From Actinomycetes bacterium (GTDB lineage: Bacteria; Actinomycetota; Actinomycetes; Mycobacteriales; Mycobacteriaceae), in assembly GCA_023388385.1 (NCBI GenBank), contig JAEWGK010000053.1:1-5235 (forward strand): DNA of 5,235 nucleotides, given 5' to 3'. The position numbers and the translations under genes are program-made. Positions 1-3,769 of the stretch are shown one piece after another. Every line of letters starts with the position of its first letter. The stretch's first letter is position 1. The notes under the pieces were generated by a model. That model made no database searches, had not been told where the DNA came from, and saw only the letters and a list, made by a program, of their open reading frames with translations.

Positions 1-18
1 GTAGGTGCCGAGGAACAT
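1..18 (-). CDS. mraZ: MraZ transcriptional regulator, first six codons only
   Basis: Read on the minus strand, the first 18 bases encode Met-Phe-Leu-Gly-Thr-Tyr, the typical N-terminus of actinobacterial MraZ; the rest lies outside the window. MraZ is a DNA-binding protein of the AbrB/MraZ fold, normally the first gene of the division and cell wall (dcw) cluster, and represses its own promoter through short TGGG-type repeats. The start is supported by AAAGGAG at 29-35 (minus strand), ten bases before the ATG. The assignment rests on six residues, but it is strengthened by the three GTGGG boxes upstream and by the neighbouring DUF3040 gene, which usually accompanies mraZ in Mycobacteriales. 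Confidence 0.85.
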
Positions 19-28
19 GCGTCTCCGG

Positions 29-35
29 CTCCTTT
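29..35 (-). promoter_or_regulatory. Ribosome binding site of mraZ
   Basis: AAAGGAG on the minus strand, ten bases upstream of the mraZ ATG. It fixes the start of the partial gene at the left edge. Confidence 0.75.
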
Positions 36-49
36 CCCCGTCGTCCGGA

Positions 50-64
50 AGGCCCGTCGGGCCT
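50..64 (-). other. Small hairpin in the mraZ leader
   Basis: AGGCCC and GGGCCT form a 6-bp stem around a three-base loop. In the predicted mraZ transcript it ends 15 bases before the Shine-Dalgarno sequence. The motif CCCGTCG is repeated nearby (37-43 and 53-59, plus strand). It may shape the leader, but it is short. Confidence 0.35.
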
Positions 65-100
65 CACCTGAATGTTCGGTTATGACTGTCGATTCCCTGC

Positions 101-125
101 GATGTTGGTCGACCTCTCCAACATC
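101..125 (-). other. 8-bp inverted repeat in the mraZ promoter/leader
   Basis: GATGTTGG (101-108) and CCAACATC (118-125) are perfect complements around a nine-base spacer. If the -10 element at 133-138 is used, transcription would begin near 126 and this stem would sit at the very 5' end of the mraZ mRNA, where such stems can stabilise transcripts. As DNA it could equally be an operator. No U-tract follows it. Confidence 0.5.
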
Positions 126-129
126 ACGA

Positions 130-154
130 CCCACAGTACCCCACTTTGCCCCAC
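130..154 (-). promoter_or_regulatory. MraZ box array: three GTGGG repeats spaced 10 bp
   Basis: Reading the minus strand, GTGGGG starts at 154, GTGGGG at 144 and GTGGG at 134, an exact 10-bp period that puts all three on one face of the helix. MraZ proteins are known to bind three or four short direct TGGG/GTGG-type repeats with 10-bp spacing upstream of mraZ. The array lies upstream of mraZ and overlaps the predicted promoter. Two further single matches lie upstream (GTGGGG at 186-181, GTGGGA at 210-205) but off the 10-bp register. Confidence 0.8.
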
Positions 155-160
155 CATCAA
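133..160 (-). promoter_or_regulatory. Predicted promoter of mraZ
   Basis: On the minus strand TTGATG (160-155) stands 16 bases before TACTGT (138-133), which fits the actinobacterial TANNNT -10 form. The predicted start near 126 gives a leader of about 108 bases. The 16-base spacer consists of two GTGGGG boxes, so MraZ bound there would block RNA polymerase, matching its known autorepression. The promoter call is by eye. Confidence 0.5.
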
Positions 161-413
161 CATGCAGGCACGGGATTCTTCCCCACGCAGGGACATGAAA
201 ATGCTCCCACCAGCGAAAATGCCGATGGGAAAATCTCCCGCATGCCGCCACACCTCGGCGCCAAATGCGCCCGCGCACCCCTCGATGGAGTGACGTAACA
301 CACACTAGGGGGCGCACGTCCGCGCGGCACAGTCGCCACATGCACCTCAATTGCCCCTATTTCACCACACGTCACATTAGTCACGCCATTGGGGCGGCCA
401 TCCGCCGCCTACT

Positions 414-435
414 CCCACCCCGACACCGGGGTGGG
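414..435. repeat. 9-bp inverted repeat leading into the G-tract array
   Basis: CCCACCCCG (414-422) and CGGGGTGGG (427-435) are perfect complements around ACAC. The right arm is the first part of the GTGGGG array, so this places one inverted GTGGG-type box against the four direct ones. It could form a hairpin that competes with G-quadruplex folding. Confidence 0.6.
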
Positions 436-470
436 GCACAGTGGGGCGTCTGGGGTGGGGCAAAGTGGGG
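428..470 (+). promoter_or_regulatory. Second GTGGGG box array, also a six-tract G-quadruplex motif
   Basis: Plus-strand GTGGGG occurs at 431, 441, 455 and 465: two pairs, each with 10-bp spacing. The segment 454-470 is a 17-base exact copy, in opposite orientation, of the core of the mraZ promoter array (155-139 minus), so it is a good candidate for additional MraZ binding. The same segment contains six runs of four G (428-431, 433-436, 443-446, 452-455, 457-460, 467-470) with loops of 1, 6, 5, 1 and 6 bases, satisfying the usual G-quadruplex pattern. It lies about 190 bp beyond the DUF3040 stop codon and 413 bp upstream of mraZ. Confidence 0.6.
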
Positions 471-553
471 CATCCAGGCAGGCGCGTTACCGGCCCGCCG
501 CGACGAAGGGGCAGATGCCGCCCATGCGGCACCGAACCCCGGCCCGACACGAC

Positions 554-589
554 GACGCGCCCGGAACCCCACACGGTTCCGGGCGCGTC
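554..589 (-). terminator. Strong hairpin, probable terminator of the DUF3040 gene
   Basis: A perfect 15-bp stem, GACGCGCCCGGAACC (554-568) with GGTTCCGGGCGCGTC (575-589), closes a six-base loop. It lies 70 bp beyond the DUF3040 stop codon and upstream of mraZ. There is no T-rich tail on either strand, so it would be an I-shaped terminator of the kind proposed for high-GC actinobacteria, or an RNA-processing or insulating hairpin. Confidence 0.6.
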
Positions 590-633
590 CCCGCGTCGCT
601 GCCGATCCACGGCAGGGCGCGGGAGTCCCCTGT

Positions 634-652
634 GCCGGCCGATCCGGCCGGC
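634..652 (-). terminator. Hairpin directly behind the DUF3040 stop codon
   Basis: GCCGGCC and GGCCGGC form a 7-bp stem around GATCC, seven bases beyond the stop codon. No T-tract follows. With the longer hairpin at 554-589 it would make a two-hairpin termination region. Confidence 0.4.
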
Positions 653-659
653 CCTCCGG

Positions 660-1091
660 CTACATCTGGCCGAAGCGGTTGCGGAAGCGCTCCTCCATTC
701 CTCCGCTGCCACCGTTGCCGCCGCCCTGGCCGCGGCGGGTTCCGCCGGGACGGCGCCCCGACGGGATTCCGGCGGCCACACGGGCGGCGCCGCGCAGACC
801 CTCGTCGCGGGAGCCGGTCATCGCCCACACGCCGGCGCCGAACATCACCAGGAAGCCAACGATGGACACGCCAATGAACCAGAGACTGCTCAGCGACAGC
901 ACCATGCCCCCGACGAGGAGGACGAGGCCGAGCACCATCAGCGCCACGGTCCGGATACTGAATCCGCGCGGGGAGCCGCCCTCGTCGCCGAAGGCGCGCG
1001 CGGACATCGCGGAGCCGAATTTCGGATCCTCCGCGTAGAGGGCCGACTCGATTTCGTCGAGCATCCTCTGTTCCTGTTCGGACAGGGCCAT
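660..1091 (-). CDS. DUF3040 family two-helix membrane protein
   Basis: A 143-residue protein of the actinobacterial DUF3040 family, whose function is unknown. The conserved N-terminal signature is plain: MALSEQEQRMLDEIE followed by an L-x4-DPKF stretch (residues 1-25). Two hydrophobic helices at about 47-66 and 70-91 predict an inner-membrane protein with both ends probably cytoplasmic. The tail (about 94-143) is basic and Gly/Arg-rich and ends with EERFRNRFGQM. The ATG at 1091 is chosen over an in-frame ATG at 1223 because the family signature starts there and GGAGG (1097-1101) lies five bases upstream. The gene is transcribed towards mraZ, and DUF3040 genes often sit beside mraZ in Mycobacteriales, so a link to envelope or division has been suspected, without direct evidence here. 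The hairpins behind it suggest a transcript separate from mraZ. Confidence 0.9.
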   Translation of the reverse strand: MALSEQEQRMLDEIESALYAEDPKFGSAMSARAFGDEGGSPRGFSIRTVALMVLGLVLLVGGMVLSLSSLWFIGVSIVGFLVMFGAGVWAMTGSRDEGLRGAARVAAGIPSGRRPGGTRRGQGGGNGGSGGMEERFRNRFGQM

Positions 1092-1236
1092 GAGTTCCTC
1101 CGGTGGTCGTTCACGTGCCGAATGGCCTTTGAGATTCAACGGGCGGGACGCGCACTTTGTTCCGCCCCGCACAAGGCCACCCGAAGCCTCCCCCGGCATC
1201 GCCGGATGACGGCCCGCACGCATTAGTTCACCGGCC

Positions 1237-1242
1237 AGTGTA
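1237..1242 (-). promoter_or_regulatory. Possible -10 element for the DUF3040 gene
   Basis: TACACT on the minus strand fits the TANNNT -10 form and would give a leader of about 140 bases. No convincing -35 hexamer is visible at the right distance, so this is weak. The rest of the 1092-1316 gap shows only a short inverted repeat (GGGCGG/CCGCCC near 1141-1177) and the hairpin at 1262-1280. Confidence 0.25.
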
Positions 1243-1261
1243 CGCCTGGGCGCGAACCTCC

Positions 1262-1280
1262 GAGGGCGAAGGACGCCCTC
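1262..1280 (-). terminator. Hairpin behind the HEPN gene
   Basis: GAGGGCG (1262-1268) and CGCCCTC (1274-1280) form a 7-bp stem around AAGGA, 36 bases beyond the HEPN stop codon. It lacks a T-tract, so termination is possible but unproven. If it is weak, the HEPN and DUF3040 genes could share a transcript. Confidence 0.4.
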
Positions 1281-1316
1281 ACTCGCCGAGGCGCCGCGCC
1301 CCGGGGTCCGACCCGT

Positions 1317-1739
1317 CTACGCCGCGGCGGGGAGCACCCCAAGATCGGACTCCACGTGGTTCCGGAAATCCTCGACCAGCGCGCGGAGTTCGGCGACCTC
1401 CTCCGGTGCCGGCGCGTCGTCGAGGCCCAGGCGCACGCGCTCGCGGCGGCGCGAGTACGCGCCGATGGCGTCGGCGTGCCCGGCATACCCCGGAGCGTGG
1501 CGGCGCACCCGGGCCCAGGCCCCGTGGTCGGCGGACCGGCGGCGCCCCGGGTTCTGCTCCAGCACCGCGCCAGCGATGCGCAGCGCCGCCTGATAAATCA
1601 GCTCCATCGCATCCTCCGGTGCCGCCCCGCGCGCGTCACGGAGGAGATCCGAGGCCCGCTCCAGGTAGCTCAGCGCCCCGCCGGCCACGCCCGTCGGCGC
1701 CACCACCGCCGCGGCTCCGCGTTCGAAATCGATGACCAT
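1317..1739 (-). CDS. SAV_6107-type HEPN domain protein
   Basis: A 140-residue, mostly helical, soluble protein. The Arg-rich stretch RRRSADHGAW (67-76), the PEEVAELRALVEDFRNHVE region (112-130) and its place beside a DUF3040 gene match what I remember of the SAV_6107 HEPN family. HEPN domains are helical bundles, and many are RNases with an R-x4-6-H motif; here R67-x4-H72 could serve, and R126-N-H128 is a less regular alternative. No nuclease activity is demonstrated for this group as far as I know, and no partner nucleotidyltransferase is present, so a toxin role is not supported. The start at 1739 is set by AAAGGAG (1746-1752), six bases upstream; longer in-frame starts ignore this site. 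It is divergent from the acetyltransferase gene, with a 183-bp control region between them. Confidence 0.75.
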   Translation of the reverse strand: MVIDFERGAAAVVAPTGVAGGALSYLERASDLLRDARGAAPEDAMELIYQAALRIAGAVLEQNPGRRRSADHGAWARVRRHAPGYAGHADAIGAYSRRRERVRLGLDDAPAPEEVAELRALVEDFRNHVESDLGVLPAAA

Positions 1740-1745
1740 GATCCG

Positions 1746-1752
1746 CTCCTTT
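1746..1752 (-). promoter_or_regulatory. Ribosome binding site of the HEPN gene
   Basis: AAAGGAG on the minus strand, six bases before the ATG at 1739. It decides the start in a frame that stays open for hundreds of bases upstream. Confidence 0.75.
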
Positions 1753-1781
1753 CCATCGCCGCCTTGCATGTCGTGGCCATG

Positions 1782-1787
1782 ACGATA
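1782..1787 (-). promoter_or_regulatory. Possible -10 element of the HEPN gene
   Basis: TATCGT on the minus strand fits TANNNT and would start transcription near 1775, about 36 bases before the start codon. The best hexamer 17 bases upstream (TGTCTC) is a poor -35. The inverted repeat at 1816-1839 would lie just upstream of the -35 region. Confidence 0.35.
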
Positions 1788-1793
1788 AGAAAG

Positions 1794-1837
1794 ACACCGA
1801 CATCGAGACACCCGCATTCGAACACCCGTTCGTTCGA
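1794..1837. repeat. Three short tandem repeats in the divergent promoter region
   Basis: ACACC recurs at 1794, 1808 and 1822, an exact 14-bp period, each copy followed by a TCGA-containing end: ACACCGACATCGAG, ACACCCGCATTCGA and ACACCCGTTCGTTCGA. Copies two and three share ACACCCG and a TTCGA end; copy one is more diverged. Such iterated sites often bind a regulator, although chance similarity in GC-rich DNA is possible. Confidence 0.45.
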
Positions 1838-1839
1838 AT
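1816..1839. promoter_or_regulatory. SOS-box-like inverted repeat between the HEPN and GNAT genes
   Basis: ATTCGAAC (1816-1823) and GTTCGAAT (1832-1839) are perfect 8-bp complements. Nested within is TCGAAC-ACCC-GTTCGT (1818-1833), which differs from the mycobacterial LexA box TCGAAC-N4-GTTCGA only in the last base; the core GAAC-N4-GTTC is intact. The corynebacterial LexA consensus is matched slightly less well. It sits in the gap between two divergent genes and could control either one. LexA binding is inferred from the motif alone. Confidence 0.5.
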
Positions 1840-1906
1840 ATCTCCCCCGCACCCCTCCCCCCACCCCTCACCCGCCGCGAAACCCCCGAGCCCCGCGCAC
1901 CCACCG

Positions 1907-1923
1907 TGCCAGACTGTCTGGCA
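1907..1923 (+). promoter_or_regulatory. 17-bp perfect palindrome ending on the GNAT start codon
   Basis: TGCCAGACTGTCTGGCA is symmetric around T1915, with 8-bp arms; its last base is the A of the acetyltransferase ATG. The shape, CCAGAC-N-GTCTGG, resembles operators of TetR-type repressors, but no regulator gene lies in the window. As RNA it would form a tight hairpin over the translation start. It takes the place where a Shine-Dalgarno sequence would be expected. Confidence 0.55.
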
Positions 1924-2579
1924 TGCAGTACGACGTGATGCCCATGCCCCCGGAGATGTTCCGGGCCCGGTGTGCGGAGGCCGTCGATCTCTACATCTCG
2001 GCGATGGGCTACGACCCTTCGCTGGCACCGGGCCGGGTCCGGGCCTGGCTCCGGCAAATGGAGCAGCCCCGGTGGGCTGCGGCGTGCATCGTCGCCCACG
2101 ACGGCTCGACGCCGCCGGATCGGGCGCTGGCCGATCCGCGCAATCCCTTGGCTGGCATCGCCTTCTGCCACCGCGGCTCCCCGACGCAGTGGTGGAGCCG
2201 CCAGGTGCGCGGGGGCATGGCGACGCGCCGGCGCCCGCTGCGGGAGGTCCACGCGACGCTGTCGGACTACGTCGAACTCGCCGAGATCCACGTCGCCCCC
2301 GGCCACCAGGGCGCGGGCCTCGGCGAGGAGCTCCTGCGCACGCTGCTGGAGGGACGCCGCGAGCGGCTCGTGCTCCTGTCCACCCCGGAGGTCCCCCGCG
2401 AGGCCAATCGCGCATGGCGCCTCTACCGGCGCCTCGGGTTCGCCGACGTGCTCCGCGGCTTCCTGTTCCCCGGCGACTCCCGTCCGTTCGCCATCCTCGG
2501 CGCCCCACTGCCGCTGCCGCCGCGCGGAGGGCGTCGTCACGTGGACGACGGCGACGTGCGCGGGTCCCGCGACGCGTGA
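1923..2579 (+). CDS. GNAT family N-acetyltransferase (Rv2170-like by context)
   Basis: A 218-residue GCN5-related acetyltransferase, which would move an acetyl group from acetyl-CoA to an amine. The CoA pyrophosphate-binding motif is clear at 124-134 (VAPGHQGAGLG, the Q/R-x-x-G-x-G/A pattern), preceded by the beta-strand YVELAEIHV (116-124). The late-fold motif NRAWRLYRRLGF (162-173) is also typical. The N-terminal half (1-110) carries substrate-specific sequence with no motif I recognise. By position it corresponds to M. tuberculosis Rv2170, reported to acetylate proteins and isoniazid; whether that applies here is inference. There is no Shine-Dalgarno sequence before ATG 1923, so translation may be leaderless, or Met6 or Met8 might be used. 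The 20-residue tail is Pro/Gly/Arg/Asp-rich and probably disordered. The gene converges on metF. Confidence 0.85.
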   Translation: MQYDVMPMPPEMFRARCAEAVDLYISAMGYDPSLAPGRVRAWLRQMEQPRWAAACIVAHDGSTPPDRALADPRNPLAGIAFCHRGSPTQWWSRQVRGGMATRRRPLREVHATLSDYVELAEIHVAPGHQGAGLGEELLRTLLEGRRERLVLLSTPEVPREANRAWRLYRRLGFADVLRGFLFPGDSRPFAILGAPLPLPPRGGRRHVDDGDVRGSRDA

Positions 2580-2589
2580 CGACGTCCGC

Positions 2590-2625
2590 CGCGCACCGCG
2601 GTGCGCGCATCCGCCGGGTCGGCGG
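2590..2625. terminator. Two hairpins between the converging GNAT and metF genes
   Basis: The 47-bp gap holds an 18-bp perfect palindrome, CGCGCACCGCGGTGCGCG (2590-2607), and a second stem, CCGCCG/CGGCGG (2611-2616 and 2620-2625) with a three-base loop. Both are symmetric, so they can act on either transcript. Their place between two stop codons argues for a shared bidirectional terminator, although no T-tract is present. Confidence 0.55.
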
Positions 2626-2626
2626 C

Positions 2627-3619
2627 CTAGAAGCCCCCGCGCAGCATCGAGGAGCCCGTGCCCCACGCGGGCGCCATGCCGAGGTTGTGCAGGACCTCCT
2701 GGGTGGCGCGGGCGAAGTTCATGGTCATGAAGTGCAGGCCGGGCACGCCCTCGGCGATGAGGCGCTCGGCCATCCCCGTGGTGACCTCGATGCCGACCTT
2801 GCGGATCTCGGCGCGGTTGGCCTCCTCATCGCCCGCCGCCGCGGCGAGCAGCCGCTCCTCCAGGGCCGGCGGCAGGTGCGCGCCGGACAGCTCGACCTGG
2901 CGGCGCACCGAGCGCAGCGACGTGATGGGCATGAGGCCAGGGATGACCGGCTTCGCACCGTGCACCGGGTCCGCGGCGGCCAAACGGTCGCGCAGGCGCA
3001 GGTAGTGCTCGACGTCGAAGAACATCTGGGTGATGGAGTACTCGGCGCCGGAGCGGAGCTTCTCCAGCGTGCGGGCGGTGTCGTTCTCCAGCCCGCCGGC
3101 CCGGAAGTGGCCCTCGGGGAAGGATGCGATGCCGATCTCGAAGCCCGCGAACTCCTCCTCCGAGCGGATGAGGCGGATGAGCTCGTTGGCGTAGGTCAGG
3201 CCGCCCTCGGCGGTCGTCCAGTCGCCCAGCGGGTCCCCCGGCGGGTCGCCGCGCAGCACAAGCAGGTTGGTCAGGCCGCGGTCGAGGTAGCGGCGCAGAA
3301 TGCCGCGCAGCTCGTCGACGGAGTGATCGACGAGGGTGAGGTGCACCAGCGTGGTCAGCGGCTCGCGGGCGACACGCTCGGCGATGCGGATGGTGCGCTC
3401 GCGGCTGGAGCCGCCAGCGCCGTAGGTGACGGACGCGAACGCCGCGCCGAGGTCGTGGAACGCCTCGGCGGCGGCGAGGAGACGGGCCTCCGCGGCGTCG
3501 TCGCGCGGGGGCATGAACTCGACGGAGAACGGCACGACGCCGGGGCTGGGCAGCTCCAGCGCCTGGCGGACGGTCACCTGTCGTCGGGGGAGGTCGGGTC
3601 GGGCCGTGACGTCGGACAT
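2627..3619 (-). CDS. metF: 5,10-methylenetetrahydrofolate reductase
   Basis: A 330-residue cytosolic enzyme that reduces 5,10-methylene-THF to 5-methyl-THF, the methyl donor for methionine synthesis. It fits the bacterial MetF TIM barrel in length and motifs: FSVEFMPPRD (31-40, catalytic Glu34), SVTYGAGGSSRERT (63-76), LVHLTLVDH (91-99), VLRGDPPG (121-128), FPEGH (167-171), ITQMFFDVEHYLR (196-208) and PVIPGLMPI (224-232). Compared by eye with remembered E. coli MetF, FAD contacts appear conserved (T65, H93, R123, D125, A165, H171, D180, K187), as do the folate residues D125 and Q198. It is therefore expected to carry flavin, unlike the flavin-free MTHFRs reported in mycobacteria. The folate-tail Arg279 of E. 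coli aligns with Phe302. There is no Shine-Dalgarno sequence, and TAGAAT ends nine bases before the start-codon A, so the mRNA is probably leaderless. The gene is divergent from idsA. Confidence 0.95.
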   Translation of the reverse strand: MSDVTARPDLPRRQVTVRQALELPSPGVVPFSVEFMPPRDDAAEARLLAAAEAFHDLGAAFASVTYGAGGSSRERTIRIAERVAREPLTTLVHLTLVDHSVDELRGILRRYLDRGLTNLLVLRGDPPGDPLGDWTTAEGGLTYANELIRLIRSEEEFAGFEIGIASFPEGHFRAGGLENDTARTLEKLRSGAEYSITQMFFDVEHYLRLRDRLAAADPVHGAKPVIPGLMPITSLRSVRRQVELSGAHLPPALEERLLAAAAGDEEANRAEIRKVGIEVTTGMAERLIAEGVPGLHFMTMNFARATQEVLHNLGMAPAWGTGSSMLRGGF

Positions 3620-3626
3620 GGAGGGC

Positions 3627-3633
3627 TATTCTA
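3627..3633. promoter_or_regulatory. Overlapping divergent -10 elements for metF and idsA
   Basis: The seven bases TATTCTA read as TATTCT (3627-3632) on the plus strand and TAGAAT (3633-3628) on the minus strand, both matching TANNNT. On the minus strand, eight bases separate TAGAAT from the metF ATG, so transcription would start at or a base or two before the start codon. On the plus strand the predicted start is near 3639, giving idsA a leader of about 130 bases. A plus-strand GTGACG (3606-3611) is a fair -35, though its 15-base spacing is short. The minus-strand -35 is poor. Confidence 0.5.
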
Positions 3634-3675
3634 GGGGGACCGACCGTCCGGGGCCGAACGCCCGGCGCGGCCGCT

Positions 3676-3709
3676 CGGGTCCGGGCCCTGGATCCCGGTC
3701 CCGGACCCG
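3676..3709 (+). other. 10-bp hairpin in the predicted idsA leader
   Basis: CGGGTCCGGG (3676-3685) and CCCGGACCCG (3700-3709) are perfect complements around a 14-base loop. It ends 48 bases before the idsA ribosome binding site. It could be a leader structure or a protein-binding palindrome. No T-tract follows, so an attenuator-type terminator is not indicated. Confidence 0.5.
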
Positions 3710-3757
3710 CACCGCGGCGGTGCCCCGGCCGATCCGCGCCCGCTGTTCCAGGACCCC

Positions 3758-3763
3758 GGAAGG
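3758..3763 (+). promoter_or_regulatory. Ribosome binding site of idsA
   Basis: GGAAGG lies six bases before the ATG at 3770. It supports this start over a GTG at 3763, which is in a different frame. Confidence 0.6.
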
Positions 3764-3769
3764 TGATCG

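Larger units (their letters stand above)
19..659. other. Long intergenic region between mraZ and the DUF3040 gene
   Basis: About 640 bases without a convincing gene. Short open frames on both strands lack a ribosome binding site and resemble no family I know. From left to right it holds the mraZ leader with hairpins at 50-64 and 101-125, a promoter overlapped by GTGGG boxes at 130-160, an A-rich stretch around 195-235 in which GAAAATGC occurs twice (197-204 and 215-222), a G-tract array at 428-470 preceded by an inverted repeat, and hairpins at 554-589 and 634-652 behind the DUF3040 gene. The part near mraZ is visibly less GC-rich than the coding DNA, as expected for promoter DNA. Confidence 0.7.

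Noticed and set aside
178..184. CTTCCCC, recalled as the conserved loop of the actinobacterial mraW RNA motif
   Set aside because: It lies on the plus strand, whereas the mraZ transcript is minus, and no hairpin presents it as a loop. The mraZ leader itself has no such loop.
80..301. Minus-strand 73-codon open frame upstream of mraZ, starting with GTG
   Set aside because: It has no ribosome binding site, runs through the mraZ promoter and GTGGG boxes, and its product resembles no family I know.
364..380. GlxR/Crp-like site with TGTGA on the minus strand
   Set aside because: The second half-site does not fit the TGTGA-N6-TCACA symmetry; the TGTGACGTGTGGTGA sequence is closer to a direct repeat.
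265..1226. Long plus-strand open frames opposite the DUF3040 gene and its downstream region
   Set aside because: The products are low-complexity Arg/Pro/Ala sequence typical of shadow frames in GC-rich DNA, and the minus-strand DUF3040 gene accounts for the coding signal.
1317..1739. HEPN gene as half of a HEPN/MNT toxin-antitoxin pair
   Set aside because: No nucleotidyltransferase gene lies next to it, and its neighbours are conserved housekeeping-type genes.
1907..1923. McbR operator (TAGAC-N6-GTCTA) at the GNAT start
   Set aside because: The half-sites AGAC/GTCT are present, but the spacer is one base, not six.
1740..2666. Minus-strand open frame extending the HEPN gene far upstream
   Set aside because: The extension lies opposite the acetyltransferase gene. 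The ribosome binding site at 1746-1752 and the family-like N-terminus mark the real start at 1739.
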